64,000 bases of DNA from Crocinitomicaceae bacterium (GTDB lineage: Bacteria; Bacteroidota; Bacteroidia; Flavobacteriales_D; Crocinitomicaceae), in assembly GCA_022447585.1 (NCBI GenBank), contig JAKVAR010000009.1:555133-619132 (forward strand), in the 5' to 3' direction. Below the pieces are notes generated by a model that was not told the origin of the DNA, searched no databases, and was given only the letters and a program-made list of their open reading frames with translations. The stretch's first letter is position 1. Each line of letters opens with the position of its first letter. Shown piece by piece: positions 44,724 to 52,167 of this stretch. The position numbers were made by a program, and so were the translations under genes.

Positions 44724-46067
44724 CTAATTGACCACAACTCTTTTCTGGATAGTTTCGTTCCCGGAAGATATTTGAATGAAATAAATACCACTTTCCAATT
44801 CGGATAAATCCAACTTTATTGATGTACCGTTTTGATTTGAGTAATTTTTAACTAGGCTCCCTTGAATATCCATCACCAATATTGAATTGATCATTTTAGT
44901 CGATTTTATATTAATTACGCCATTACTTGGATTTGGATAGAGGTTGATGTTAAATAATTTAGGTTGAATGATTTCTGCAAAATTGTCCACCATAATAGAT
45001 GCTTTAGGGTCTCCTATTACAACTGAATGCCATGACAAGCTCTTTTCAGCCATATAAAAGCTTTCCGCTAAATTGAATGTGCCAGAATTACCGAAATATC
45101 TTTCTACAAAAAGTTCGGAGTTCCAAATTTGCGAAAAATAGAAAACATCTGTATAACCAATAATTCCAGTACACCCGTCAGCAATCAAATTAGCTACTAA
45201 GCAGTGATCATCACTGTTTTCATCTTGATCGAAAGTATACGCCGAACTACACATGATCATTGCTCCAACAGCACCTTCAGTCCAATTGTTATCATAAACT
45301 GTGGTTGGTTGAGGGCCATGGCCTATACTCAAGTAGGAGAATACATTATCTTGCTGAATATATGGATCTGAATGCAGGTCAATCTCAGAATTCCATTGAT
45401 TAGCGCCAAAAAAATCGTAAGCAGGCATAAATTGAGAAGCAAAAAAAGCTGAATCACTTGCCGTTGCATTATTTAAATCAACAATCCCCTTTGCACTTAA
45501 TTTATTCAAACCTTTCATGGGTCCGCTCCTATCAATTAAAGCAAATACATCTGCTTTAGAATACCCATCTAATCGTGTTACAAGAAAGATCCCACTTGAG
45601 TCCCTATCAAAATTCATCGAATCTCCATAATATGGATTATTTAATGCTCCATTTTGACCGATGGAACTACTCAATGGGCCAAGAATTAGAGATAACTCTG
45701 AATCAAAAGATGCATTCTTGATACTATAGACTCCGTTATCCATATAACTACTATCAACCTTTAAAGGAAGCCCTTTTGTGGTAACCAAATAATTGATTGA
45801 GCCTACATTTGGCATATTTAATAAATGACTCTCAATTTGAGATCGAATTTGAACAAACTCTATACTATCAATAATCTCAGTACTTGGAGCCAAAACATGA
45901 ATCATATTTTCAGATGGAATATTTCGTTCTGATTGAAAATAATTGGCAATATCCATGGAGACTTGACTGTTGTCATTGACTATGACTGCTACATCACTAT
46001 AAGAAACGGATTGACTCAATGAGTTCAACACCATAATTAATGCTAGGGATAAAAGAATAGTTTTCAT
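44724..46067 (-). CDS. TIGR03790-like secreted protein with T9SS sorting domain
   Basis: The 447-residue protein has a signal peptide (to about LNSLSQ). The body matches the TIGR03790 pattern: VAVIVNDNSQVSMDIANYFQSERNIPSENMI at the start, VGSINYLVTTKGLPLKV, SSAYTFDQDENSD and SWHSVVIGDPKASI. The C-terminal T9SS type A domain has INLYPNPSNGVINI, VMDIQGSLVKNY and SGIYFIQISSGNETIQKRVVVN. The family has no known activity, but its caspase/gingipain-like conserved blocks suggest a protease-like fold, which is inference. It should be secreted through the outer membrane. Confidence 0.8.
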   Translation of the reverse strand: MKTILLSLALIMVLNSLSQSVSYSDVAVIVNDNSQVSMDIANYFQSERNIPSENMIHVLAPSTEIIDSIEFVQIRSQIESHLLNMPNVGSINYLVTTKGLPLKVDSSYMDNGVYSIKNASFDSELSLILGPLSSSIGQNGALNNPYYGDSMNFDRDSSGIFLVTRLDGYSKADVFALIDRSGPMKGLNKLSAKGIVDLNNATASDSAFFASQFMPAYDFFGANQWNSEIDLHSDPYIQQDNVFSYLSIGHGPQPTTVYDNNWTEGAVGAMIMCSSAYTFDQDENSDDHCLVANLIADGCTGIIGYTDVFYFSQIWNSELFVERYFGNSGTFNLAESFYMAEKSLSWHSVVIGDPKASIMVDNFAEIIQPKLFNINLYPNPSNGVINIKSTKMINSILVMDIQGSLVKNYSNQNGTSIKLDLSELESGIYFIQISSGNETIQKRVVVN

Positions 46068-46188
46068 GACTAAAGAATCTGTGATTTGTGAAATTAACGG
46101 GGATCAATCTAACATATTTCAAATGATTTTATTTTAACATTTTCTATTCAACGTCAATCTTCCCTGCTTTACGCGCATAAAACTCCGG

Positions 46189-46216
46189 TTCAATTAATAT
46201 TCAACTTTGAATTGAA
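46189..46216. repeat. Inverted repeat upstream of the CPBP gene
   Basis: TTCAATT (46189-46195) and AATTGAA (46210-46216) form a 7-bp inverted repeat, and ATTCAA-ct-TTGAAT is nested inside it. It lies 38 bp before the CPBP start in a divergent intergenic region and could be an operator. AT-rich DNA yields such repeats by chance, so confidence is low. Confidence 0.25.
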
Positions 46217-46253
46217 TTAGAACTTTTATCATTGTCACTAAAACAAAAGTGTT

Positions 46254-47135
46254 ATGCTAAAGAAATTCAGAACCTTGTACACAGACAAACTATACGTAAA
46301 AGTTATTACTGTAATACTTGTGGTTCTAACAGCTATGGGAGTTATGCTACCAATGGTTTTACTAGCTAGCCTACTTGGAGTTGACCTCAAAAAAAACGGT
46401 GGAATTAACCTTAATGTAGATTCAGCAAACATATTTCTGTTCTTCTTATTTGTTACATGTTCCTCGTCAATTATATGGCTTGCTCAAAAATACATTCATC
46501 AAAAAAGTTTTTTGGATCTTGGTTTCAAAACAAAAATCTTCAAATTTCTCCTCATCGGTTTTTTAGTTGGTGTACTTAAAAGTGCTGCAGGATTCGGATT
46601 AATGATCTACAACGCTGAATTTGTTGAATACATTGAAACAATTCCACCCGATGTTTCCTTCTGGAGTTATCTACTCTATTACATTTATTTCATTTTTGGT
46701 TTCCTTATTTGTAATTCATTTGTTGAAGAGTTAGTTACAAGGGCTTATCCAATTGAAAAACTCAGTAAACACATCAATCCACATATCATATTCATAGCAA
46801 TGGGGGCGATTTTCACCATTGGACATTTTATTACTAGAGAATTTGATTTTGGCTATTGCCTTAGTTTATTTGTATTCTCGTATACGTTTTCACTACTTTA
46901 TTATTATTCAAGATCCATTTGGTTAGTTATTGGAATGCATACAGGTATTAATTGGGTTGGATTTTCATTTTTTGGCTCGAATTGGAAATTAGGAGCTCTT
47001 GTTCATATCCAAATGAGTAACGTTCCAGAATGGATAGTATCTTATTCTCAAGCTTTCTTTGGACTAATAGTCCTGCTAATCGTAGTTTTAATGAATAAAA
47101 AAGGATACTTTAAAACGATTAACCATATTGAATAG
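46254..47135 (+). CDS. CPBP/Abi-family intramembrane metalloprotease
   Basis: The 293-residue protein has eight or so membrane helices. The CPBP core has SFVEELVTRAYP with Glu 158, Glu 159 and Arg 163. A second motif is ITIGHF-like (TIGHFITREF), and the third is YYSRSIWLVIGMHTGINW with the conserved His. In the Rce1/CPBP family these residues form the membrane-embedded active site. Roles range from prenylated-protein processing to bacteriocin self-immunity. It is 12 bp upstream of a histidine kinase gene, suggesting it processes or responds to a signal for that kinase. That link is inference. Confidence 0.88.
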   Translation: MLKKFRTLYTDKLYVKVITVILVVLTAMGVMLPMVLLASLLGVDLKKNGGINLNVDSANIFLFFLFVTCSSSIIWLAQKYIHQKSFLDLGFKTKIFKFLLIGFLVGVLKSAAGFGLMIYNAEFVEYIETIPPDVSFWSYLLYYIYFIFGFLICNSFVEELVTRAYPIEKLSKHINPHIIFIAMGAIFTIGHFITREFDFGYCLSLFVFSYTFSLLYYYSRSIWLVIGMHTGINWVGFSFFGSNWKLGALVHIQMSNVPEWIVSYSQAFFGLIVLLIVVLMNKKGYFKTINHIE

Positions 47136-47147
47136 ATGAATTAAATC

Positions 47148-48152
47148 ATGTTTAAACTTTACCCCTTAGTTTTTATACCTGTTTTGTCGATAATTTACTA
47201 TACGACATTTCATATGATGAGTCAAACAACGGATGCCGAATATGGCTATAAATGGTCTATTATAATACTAATTGCGGTGCAGTTTGCAATACTTTGGGCA
47301 CTTGCTCAGTTTTGGATCCATAAAATGCTTAAACGTAGAAAACAATTGAACCTTAAATTGTTTATCGTTGGTGTCCTTGGCATTGTAATCGCTAACAATC
47401 TCATCTATTTTTTAGTAAAGGGAATTGCAATCAAATTTTTCGACCCCCGATTTGAAATCATTAATGGCTTCGTACTCTTGCTTAGCACCGTTGAAGGTTT
47501 TTTAAAAGGCATACTTATTATTAGTATGTTGTTTAGTCTGCATTTTTTTAAGCGATGGAGAACCGAAAACGAAGAAAACCAAAGACTCAAACAGAACGAA
47601 CTTGAACTTGAGAATAGAGCATTGAAAAGTCAATTGAACCCTCACTTTCTATTTAACAACCTCAACACACTTTCAGTATTAATTACTCAGGATCAGTATA
47701 TAGCAAATGAATTCCTGAAGGAAATGTCTGATATGTATAGGTATATTCTAAAAACAACGGATGTAGAAATAGTTCCACTAGAAGATGAATTGAAGTTTGC
47801 ACAAAACTATGGTAATTTGCTTAAAAAACGATTTGGAAAAGACTTCAACTTTAATGTTGAGATAAATAATTTGAATTTTGTTTTACCTCCAATTTCGCTT
47901 CATTTATTGTTAGAGAACGTTGTGAAACACAACAGAATTGACGCTGATTACCCAATGAATCTTTTAATTAAACAAAGCGGAAACACCCTTATCTGTAAAA
48001 ATACTGTTAACCTAAAAAACATGGTAGACTCTACAGAGAAAGGCTTGAAGATCCTTGCGGATCAATATAGATACCTGAGTAATAAAGAAATTAATGTCCA
48101 AAACGAAAATGGACTGTTCATAGTTACACTTCCATTACTAACTGTCAAATGA
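47148..48152 (+). CDS. LytS/YehU-type sensor histidine kinase
   Basis: The 334-residue protein has four membrane helices within the first 135 residues with very short loops, so it senses the membrane or a small ligand and not a large periplasmic domain. A coiled-coil linker (ENQRLKQNELELENRALK) follows. The His_kinase (PF06580) motif is LKSQLNPHFLFNNLNTLS, with phospho-acceptor His about 166. The ATPase part has LLENVVKHN and a short degenerate end. Its stop overlaps the response-regulator ATG, so it forms a standard two-component pair. Confidence 0.92.
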   Translation: MFKLYPLVFIPVLSIIYYTTFHMMSQTTDAEYGYKWSIIILIAVQFAILWALAQFWIHKMLKRRKQLNLKLFIVGVLGIVIANNLIYFLVKGIAIKFFDPRFEIINGFVLLLSTVEGFLKGILIISMLFSLHFFKRWRTENEENQRLKQNELELENRALKSQLNPHFLFNNLNTLSVLITQDQYIANEFLKEMSDMYRYILKTTDVEIVPLEDELKFAQNYGNLLKKRFGKDFNFNVEINNLNFVLPPISLHLLLENVVKHNRIDADYPMNLLIKQSGNTLICKNTVNLKNMVDSTEKGLKILADQYRYLSNKEINVQNENGLFIVTLPLLTVK

Positions 48153-48904
48153 TAAACGTACTAATCATAGAGGATGAAACACTGGCATCAAACAACCTGA
48201 ACAAAATACTATCTGAAATCAACGAGGATATACAGGTTCTAGCTAGATTACAAAGTGTTGAACAATCGATTCACTGGTTGCAACGGAATGATGCTCCTGA
48301 TCTTATATTTCTTGATATTCATTTAAGTGATGATCTGAGTTTTAAAATATTTGATGTTGTTGATGTCTCTTGCCCAATTGTATTTACAACTGCTTACGAT
48401 CAATACGCCATTAAGGCATTCGAGTTAAATAGTATCGATTACATTCTTAAACCAATTACCCCAAAGAATATTGAAAATTCAATTTCTAAATACCATTCAA
48501 GAACACCGCAGCTAAAAAAGGATTACACGCAACTGTTAAGGGATTTAAAGTCTTGTTCAACCACTGAATATAAAGAGCGCTTTATAATAAACAAAGCAGA
48601 CGAATTGATTATCGTTCCCGTGTCTGATATATCTTACTTTTACAAAAACGATGTTACCTATGTAGTTTTAAAGAATGGCCAAAAATACATCATCAACAAT
48701 ACACTAGATCATTTGGAGGAAACTTTAAATCCAACTGATTTCTATCGCATCAATCGTCAATTTGTAGTGTGTATCGATTCCATTTCAAAAATAACAATGT
48801 GGTTCAAGGGTAAAATGAAATTACAATTAACGCCAAAATATGAAGAGAATATCTTTGTTAGCCGCGATAAATCGACAAATTTTAAAGCCTGGATGGATAA
48901 ATGA
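48149..48904 (+). CDS. LytTR-family response regulator
   Basis: The 251-residue transcription factor has a receiver domain, with acidic pair Glu 8/Asp 9, phospho-acceptor Asp about 56 in DLIFLDIHLSD, FTTAYDQYAIKAFE and the Lys in YILKP. The C-terminal LytTR DNA-binding domain (about 150-251) has ISYFYKNDVTYVVLKNGQKYII and FYRINRQFVVCIDSI. Together with the overlapping kinase it controls genes that cannot be read from the sequence, since no clear LytTR operator pairs were found. A 43-codon frame follows after 6 bp. Confidence 0.93.
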   Translation: MINVLIIEDETLASNNLNKILSEINEDIQVLARLQSVEQSIHWLQRNDAPDLIFLDIHLSDDLSFKIFDVVDVSCPIVFTTAYDQYAIKAFELNSIDYILKPITPKNIENSISKYHSRTPQLKKDYTQLLRDLKSCSTTEYKERFIINKADELIIVPVSDISYFYKNDVTYVVLKNGQKYIINNTLDHLEETLNPTDFYRINRQFVVCIDSISKITMWFKGKMKLQLTPKYEENIFVSRDKSTNFKAWMDK

Positions 48905-48910
48905 TCAATT

Positions 48911-49042
48911 ATGCCCGTAATTCTAGATTCAACTTCAAACCAATACCCAATTGAGGAAAATGTGACACTTAAGGCTGAGTCTATAATGCTAGGTGAAGAA
49001 TCCGAAATTAAAATTGAAGGTAAACGAAAAATTAAAGACTAA
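48911..49042 (+). CDS. Possible small protein of 43 residues behind the two-component genes
   Basis: An ATG frame begins 6 bp after the regulator stop and ends 9 bp before the next gene, filling the gap exactly. The sequence begins MPVILDSTSNQYPIEENVTL and ends EIKIEGKRKIKD. It is hydrophilic, has no signal peptide or Cys, and uses codons like its neighbours. It could be a real small protein, perhaps a modulator, or spacer DNA that happens to be open. No family was recognised. Confidence 0.45.
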   Translation: MPVILDSTSNQYPIEENVTLKAESIMLGEESEIKIEGKRKIKD

Positions 49043-49051
49043 CTTTGCCCC

Positions 49052-49483
49052 ATGGAAGTTTGGAGCGGAGAATTTATGTATGATGAAGAACATTATGGGC
49101 GTAACGACTCCGAAACGTTTGAACTTCATATAAACTTTAATAATGGCGCTATTCTAGGCACCAGTTTAGATTCCGGTTTTCTGAAGATTTCTGATACTCC
49201 GATTCATGTTGAAGGATTCATTGATGGGGATCACATACAATTCACGAAATCCTACCCTTTTCAATTTGAAGCAAATGAAGATGGCAGCATGTTCATTAAC
49301 AAGAATGAAAAGGGACATCAAGTAATTTACGATGGATATTTTGACCCCATAATTGAAAAATGGACTGGTGATTGGGAAGTTGAAACGAACTCTATAACTG
49401 ACACTTCCGGAACTTACAATCAAATTTACATTGGAGGAACGTGGGAACTAAATTTACCCTTCGACAGTTTTAAAGTGATTTAA
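49052..49483 (+). CDS. Small cytoplasmic beta-sheet protein, unknown function
   Basis: The 143-residue protein has no signal peptide or membrane segment. It is rich in short beta strands separated by Gly/Asp turns, such as EVWSGEFMYDEEHYGRNDS, GFIDGDHIQFTKSYPFQFEA and GYFDPIIEKWTGDWEV, and resembles a lipocalin-like or DUF-type sheet of bacterial small proteins. I do not recognise a family. It sits between the two-component genes and the BatD-like gene in the same direction. Confidence 0.65.
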   Translation: MEVWSGEFMYDEEHYGRNDSETFELHINFNNGAILGTSLDSGFLKISDTPIHVEGFIDGDHIQFTKSYPFQFEANEDGSMFINKNEKGHQVIYDGYFDPIIEKWTGDWEVETNSITDTSGTYNQIYIGGTWELNLPFDSFKVI

Positions 49484-49502
49484 TTCTAATTATCTTTAGC
49501 TC

Positions 49503-49925
49503 ATGATTTTGAAATACCCCACAGCTATACTCTATTTATTCATTTTTTCCTTTTCACATGCCCAAGAGGTAAAAACTATTGTGGACAAATACAGCTTCAA
49601 AATGGATGAAGTTTTAGAAGTGCGTTTTCATATTAACGCGCAAATTGATTCAATGCATGTGAATGAATTTAAGGGATTCACCGTTTTATATGGTCCAAAC
49701 ACAAGCAACAGTATGTCTTTTGTGAACGGCATTCAGAAATCTAACTTTATGCTTTCCTATGGCCTCAGAGCCAATAAAAATGGTAAAATTAAAATCAAGT
49801 CTCCTACCTTTTTTGTCGAAGGTAAAGGCTTGAAAGGAAATGTGATCAAAGTAAAAATTTCAAAAGCTACAAAGCAGGGAAAAAAGCCGGAAAAGAAAGT
49901 AGTCAAAGGAACTCATTACAGTTAA
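49503..49925 (+). CDS. BatD-N-terminal-domain-like exported protein
   Basis: The 140-residue protein has a signal peptide (to about SFSHAQ) followed by a single beta-sandwich. It matches the first domain of BatD: VDKYSFKMDEVLEVRFHINAQ, FTVLYGPNTSNSMSFVNG and YGLRANKNGKIKIKSPTFFVEGK. Full BatD proteins are about 550 residues with several such domains and a membrane anchor and belong to the Bat aerotolerance operon. Here only one domain and a basic tail are present, with no other bat genes, so it is a stand-alone relative of unknown role. Confidence 0.75.
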   Translation: MILKYPTAILYLFIFSFSHAQEVKTIVDKYSFKMDEVLEVRFHINAQIDSMHVNEFKGFTVLYGPNTSNSMSFVNGIQKSNFMLSYGLRANKNGKIKIKSPTFFVEGKGLKGNVIKVKISKATKQGKKPEKKVVKGTHYS

Positions 49926-49937
49926 CTAAAAAATAAT

Positions 49938-50282
49938 ATGTCGCAAAACAATCACATTGATTACATAGAGTTTTATGCAAAAGACCTTGACTTAATAAAG
50001 ACATTCTACAGCGCTTGTTTCAATTGGAAGTTTACCGATTATGGTGCTAACTACACTTCTTTTGATTCTAGTGGAATAAAAGGAGGTTTTGAGAAAACGG
50101 AAGCCGACATTGTAAATGGAGCCTTAATTGTTTTATATCATGAAGATATAGACAGTTGTCTTGAAAAGATAAAAAAAGCGGGAGCCACAATATCAAAAGA
50201 ACTATTTTCTTTCCCGGGAGGGCGTAGATTTCAGTTTTTAGATCCTTCTGGCAACGAGCTATCAGTTTGGACGCATAAATAA
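49938..50282 (+). CDS. VOC-family (glyoxalase-like) protein
   Basis: The 114-residue single-module protein has the VOC pattern DYIEFYAKDLDLIKTFYSACFNW at the N-terminus, GGFEKTE in the middle, and a C-terminal FPGGRRFQFLDPSGNELSVW strand. The family members bind a metal and act on small vicinal-oxygen compounds, or bind antibiotics such as bleomycin. The function here is not known. Its stop shares one base with the start of the alkB-like gene (TAATG), so the two are translationally coupled. Confidence 0.9.
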   Translation: MSQNNHIDYIEFYAKDLDLIKTFYSACFNWKFTDYGANYTSFDSSGIKGGFEKTEADIVNGALIVLYHEDIDSCLEKIKKAGATISKELFSFPGGRRFQFLDPSGNELSVWTHK

Positions 50283-50884
50283 TGGACTTATTCAATCAAG
50301 ACACTGCACATAACATACTTCCCAAAGATGGAGAAGCTATTTACTATGGTCAAATTTTAAACGCTAAACAGAATTCGAGTTATTACGATGAATTGTTAAA
50401 CAGCATTGAATGGGTAAATGATGAGGCCAATATCTTTGGAAAGCTCATAATAACAAAGCGAAAAGTAGCTTGGTATGCAGACCATCCTTTTGAATACACC
50501 TATTCTAATCGTACTAAAGTTGCTTTGCCTTGGACAAAAGCATTGCTAGAATTAAAAGCTATTGTAGAGGAGTCCAGCGGTGAAACTTATAACTCGTGTC
50601 TTTTAAACCTATATCACAGTGGAGATGAAGGCATGGCCTGGCACAGCGATGGAGAAAGTAATCTTAAGCGAAATGGTGCAATTGGCTCTTTAAGCTTTGG
50701 GGCTGAACGTAAGTTTGCCTTTAAACATAAAGCATCAAAACAAACGGTTTCAATAGTCTTGGAAAAAGGAAGCTTACTTGTTATGAAAGGAGAAACGCAA
50801 ACACATTGGTTGCATCGCCTTCCTCCTACTACTAAGGTTAAGTCGCCCAGAATCAATTTGACGTTTCGCACAATCGTCAAATAA
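50282..50884 (+). CDS. AlkB-like Fe(II)/2-oxoglutarate DNA dealkylase
   Basis: The 200-residue dioxygenase has the double-stranded beta-helix core. The core includes LYHSGDEGMAWHSDGE (iron ligands His and Asp in WHSDGE), LSFGAERKFAFKH and SLLVMKGETQTHWLHRLP (third ligand His). PRINLTFRTI holds the 2-oxoglutarate-binding Arg. It should remove alkyl lesions from DNA or RNA bases. The gene is coupled to a VOC protein and ends next to a convergent XRE regulator. Confidence 0.9.
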   Translation: MDLFNQDTAHNILPKDGEAIYYGQILNAKQNSSYYDELLNSIEWVNDEANIFGKLIITKRKVAWYADHPFEYTYSNRTKVALPWTKALLELKAIVEESSGETYNSCLLNLYHSGDEGMAWHSDGESNLKRNGAIGSLSFGAERKFAFKHKASKQTVSIVLEKGSLLVMKGETQTHWLHRLPPTTKVKSPRINLTFRTIVK

Positions 50885-51079
50885 TTATTCTTCGTCTTCG
50901 AAAATTTCCTCAATCGGTAATTCGAATAGTTTAGCAATTCTAAATGCGAGCGGTAAACTGGGATCAAACTTCCACTTCTCCAATGCATTCACAGTTTGCC
51001 TTGATACAGCTAACAATTCTGCTAAATCGGCCTGAGCATAGTTCTTCTCGGCACGTAGTACTTTTAAACGATTTTTCAT
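50885..51079 (-). CDS. Small XRE-family HTH regulator
   Basis: The 64-residue protein is a single helix-turn-helix domain: MKNRLKVLRAEKNYAQADLA, then ELLAVSRQTVNALEKWKFDP and LAFRIAKLFELPIEEIFEDEE. It has the YgzD-like form that usually pairs with a small membrane protein. Its ATG overlaps the stop of that partner (ATGA), which is frameshifted here. It probably represses its own operon. Confidence 0.92.
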   Translation of the reverse strand: MKNRLKVLRAEKNYAQADLAELLAVSRQTVNALEKWKFDPSLPLAFRIAKLFELPIEEIFEDEE

Positions 51080-51377
51080 TTGAATCTTTTTCGACCAATT
51101 AATAACGTGATCATATAAGTTGCACCGATTATCATAATCAAGAATGAAATATCGGCGTCATTTTGAATCAAACCCTTTTGATCAAGTATCGCATAACTCA
51201 AGCCTGCTACTGCGGCAATTCCTAAAGCTAGCCCATGGCTTCTAACTGAATTCTCTTTTGAAGCTCATCCAATCCATTCATATGACGAATATTTGCCAAA
51301 ATCATACCTATCCCAAGGAGAAAGTTCAAAATTACAAACACCCAGGTAATTGTTCTGCTTTTATTCCATACAAACAT
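51076..51377 (-). pseudogene. Frameshifted small membrane protein, partner of the XRE regulator
   Basis: Reading from the ATG gives MFVWNKSRTITWVFVILNFL to RIQLEAMG and then stops. A single missing base in the run near 51231-51233 restores LALGIAAVAGLSYAILDQKG to LLIGRKRFK, whose stop overlaps the regulator ATG. The repaired product has about 100 residues and three membrane helices. It matches the common membrane protein/XRE regulator pair of bacteria. A one-base deletion in a C-run or a sequencing error explains it. Confidence 0.7.
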
Positions 51378-51413
51378 ATATCATTAAATTATTATCGTTT
51401 ATCGTTAATTAAC

Positions 51414-51421
51414 TACTTTTG
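51414..51421 (+). promoter_or_regulatory. -7 promoter box upstream of the membrane protein/HTH/MutS-like set
   Basis: TACTTTTG matches TAnnTTTG, 14 bp before the ATG at 51436. No TTG is seen at the usual distance. The leader would be very short. Confidence 0.35.
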
Positions 51422-51435
51422 TTTCAAACGAAATT

Positions 51436-51939
51436 ATGAGAACAATACCATTTATATTAAGTATTTCAATTCTGATAGGGTACAAATTACTCCAACATTT
51501 TCTGGGAAATTCATACCTCCCTCTTCTGATATTTGCACCTGTTTTTATACTTATCATTATCAACCTAGTTTTAAGGAAAAAACTCAAGCACAAAGACTGG
51601 TTTACAAAACAATTGAATTTCCTGAATGAAAAAGTAGTCTCTAAATTTGAAACGGACATTCCCCCTTCATTGATCTTTGACAAAATAATTGAACAAGTAA
51701 CAGATTCAAATTCGAAACTATACGATATGGATCGATCTAACAATCAGATTCTAGCCGGAAATTCAATTGGTTTAAGGACTTGGGGCGAAAATTTATACAT
51801 AGATATTGAAAGTATTGATGGGGAAAAATCAATGATTACTTTAACGAGTGTTACCGTGTTTGGTTTGGTTTCATGGAATAAGAACAAGGAGAACATTGAG
51901 CATTTCCACACTTCCTTTAAAGAATCTCTAACAATTTAA
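51436..51939 (+). CDS. Small membrane protein with soluble tail, unknown function
   Basis: The 167-residue protein has two hydrophobic segments in the first 50 residues (PFILSISILIGYKLL and LPLLIFAPVFILIIINLVL) and a soluble domain of about 100 residues. The soluble domain contains QILAGNSIGLRTWGENLYID and ITLTSVTVFGLVSWNKN. I do not recognise a family. It lies 3 bp upstream of a small HTH gene and then a MutS-like ATPase gene, all on the plus strand with minimal gaps, so it is probably part of that operon. Confidence 0.65.
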   Translation: MRTIPFILSISILIGYKLLQHFLGNSYLPLLIFAPVFILIIINLVLRKKLKHKDWFTKQLNFLNEKVVSKFETDIPPSLIFDKIIEQVTDSNSKLYDMDRSNNQILAGNSIGLRTWGENLYIDIESIDGEKSMITLTSVTVFGLVSWNKNKENIEHFHTSFKESLTI

Positions 51940-51942
51940 GTC

Positions 51943-52167
51943 ATGGGAATTATTGTAAACTTAGACGTTATGTTGGCGAAACGTAAAATGAAATTAAAAG
52001 AGCTTTCTGCCGAAATTGGTATTTCCGTTGTGAACTTATCTATTCTTAAACAAAGTAAAGCCAAGGCAATACGATTCTCTACCCTAGAGGCTATATGCGA
52101 AGTTCTTGATTGTCAACCTGGCGACATTTTAGAGTTTGTCCCTAAAAATATTGATTCCCATGTTTAA
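51943..52167 (+). CDS. Small Cro/C1-type HTH regulator
   Basis: The 74-residue protein has a Cro/C1 helix-turn-helix: VMLAKRKMKLKELSAEIGIS, VVNLSILKQSKAKAIRFST, then EAICEVLDCQPGDILEF. This is the YozG-like group of small regulators, which often control the membrane protein next to them. It follows the membrane-protein gene by 3 bp and its last 8 bp overlap the MutS-like gene start. It therefore probably regulates this small operon. Confidence 0.9.
   Translation: MGIIVNLDVMLAKRKMKLKELSAEIGISVVNLSILKQSKAKAIRFSTLEAICEVLDCQPGDILEFVPKNIDSHV

Noticed and set aside
51258-51743. Two 112-123-residue frames crossing the XRE-partner region
   Set aside because: They overlap the frameshifted membrane protein and the membrane-protein gene, have no start context or motif, and read as shadow frames.
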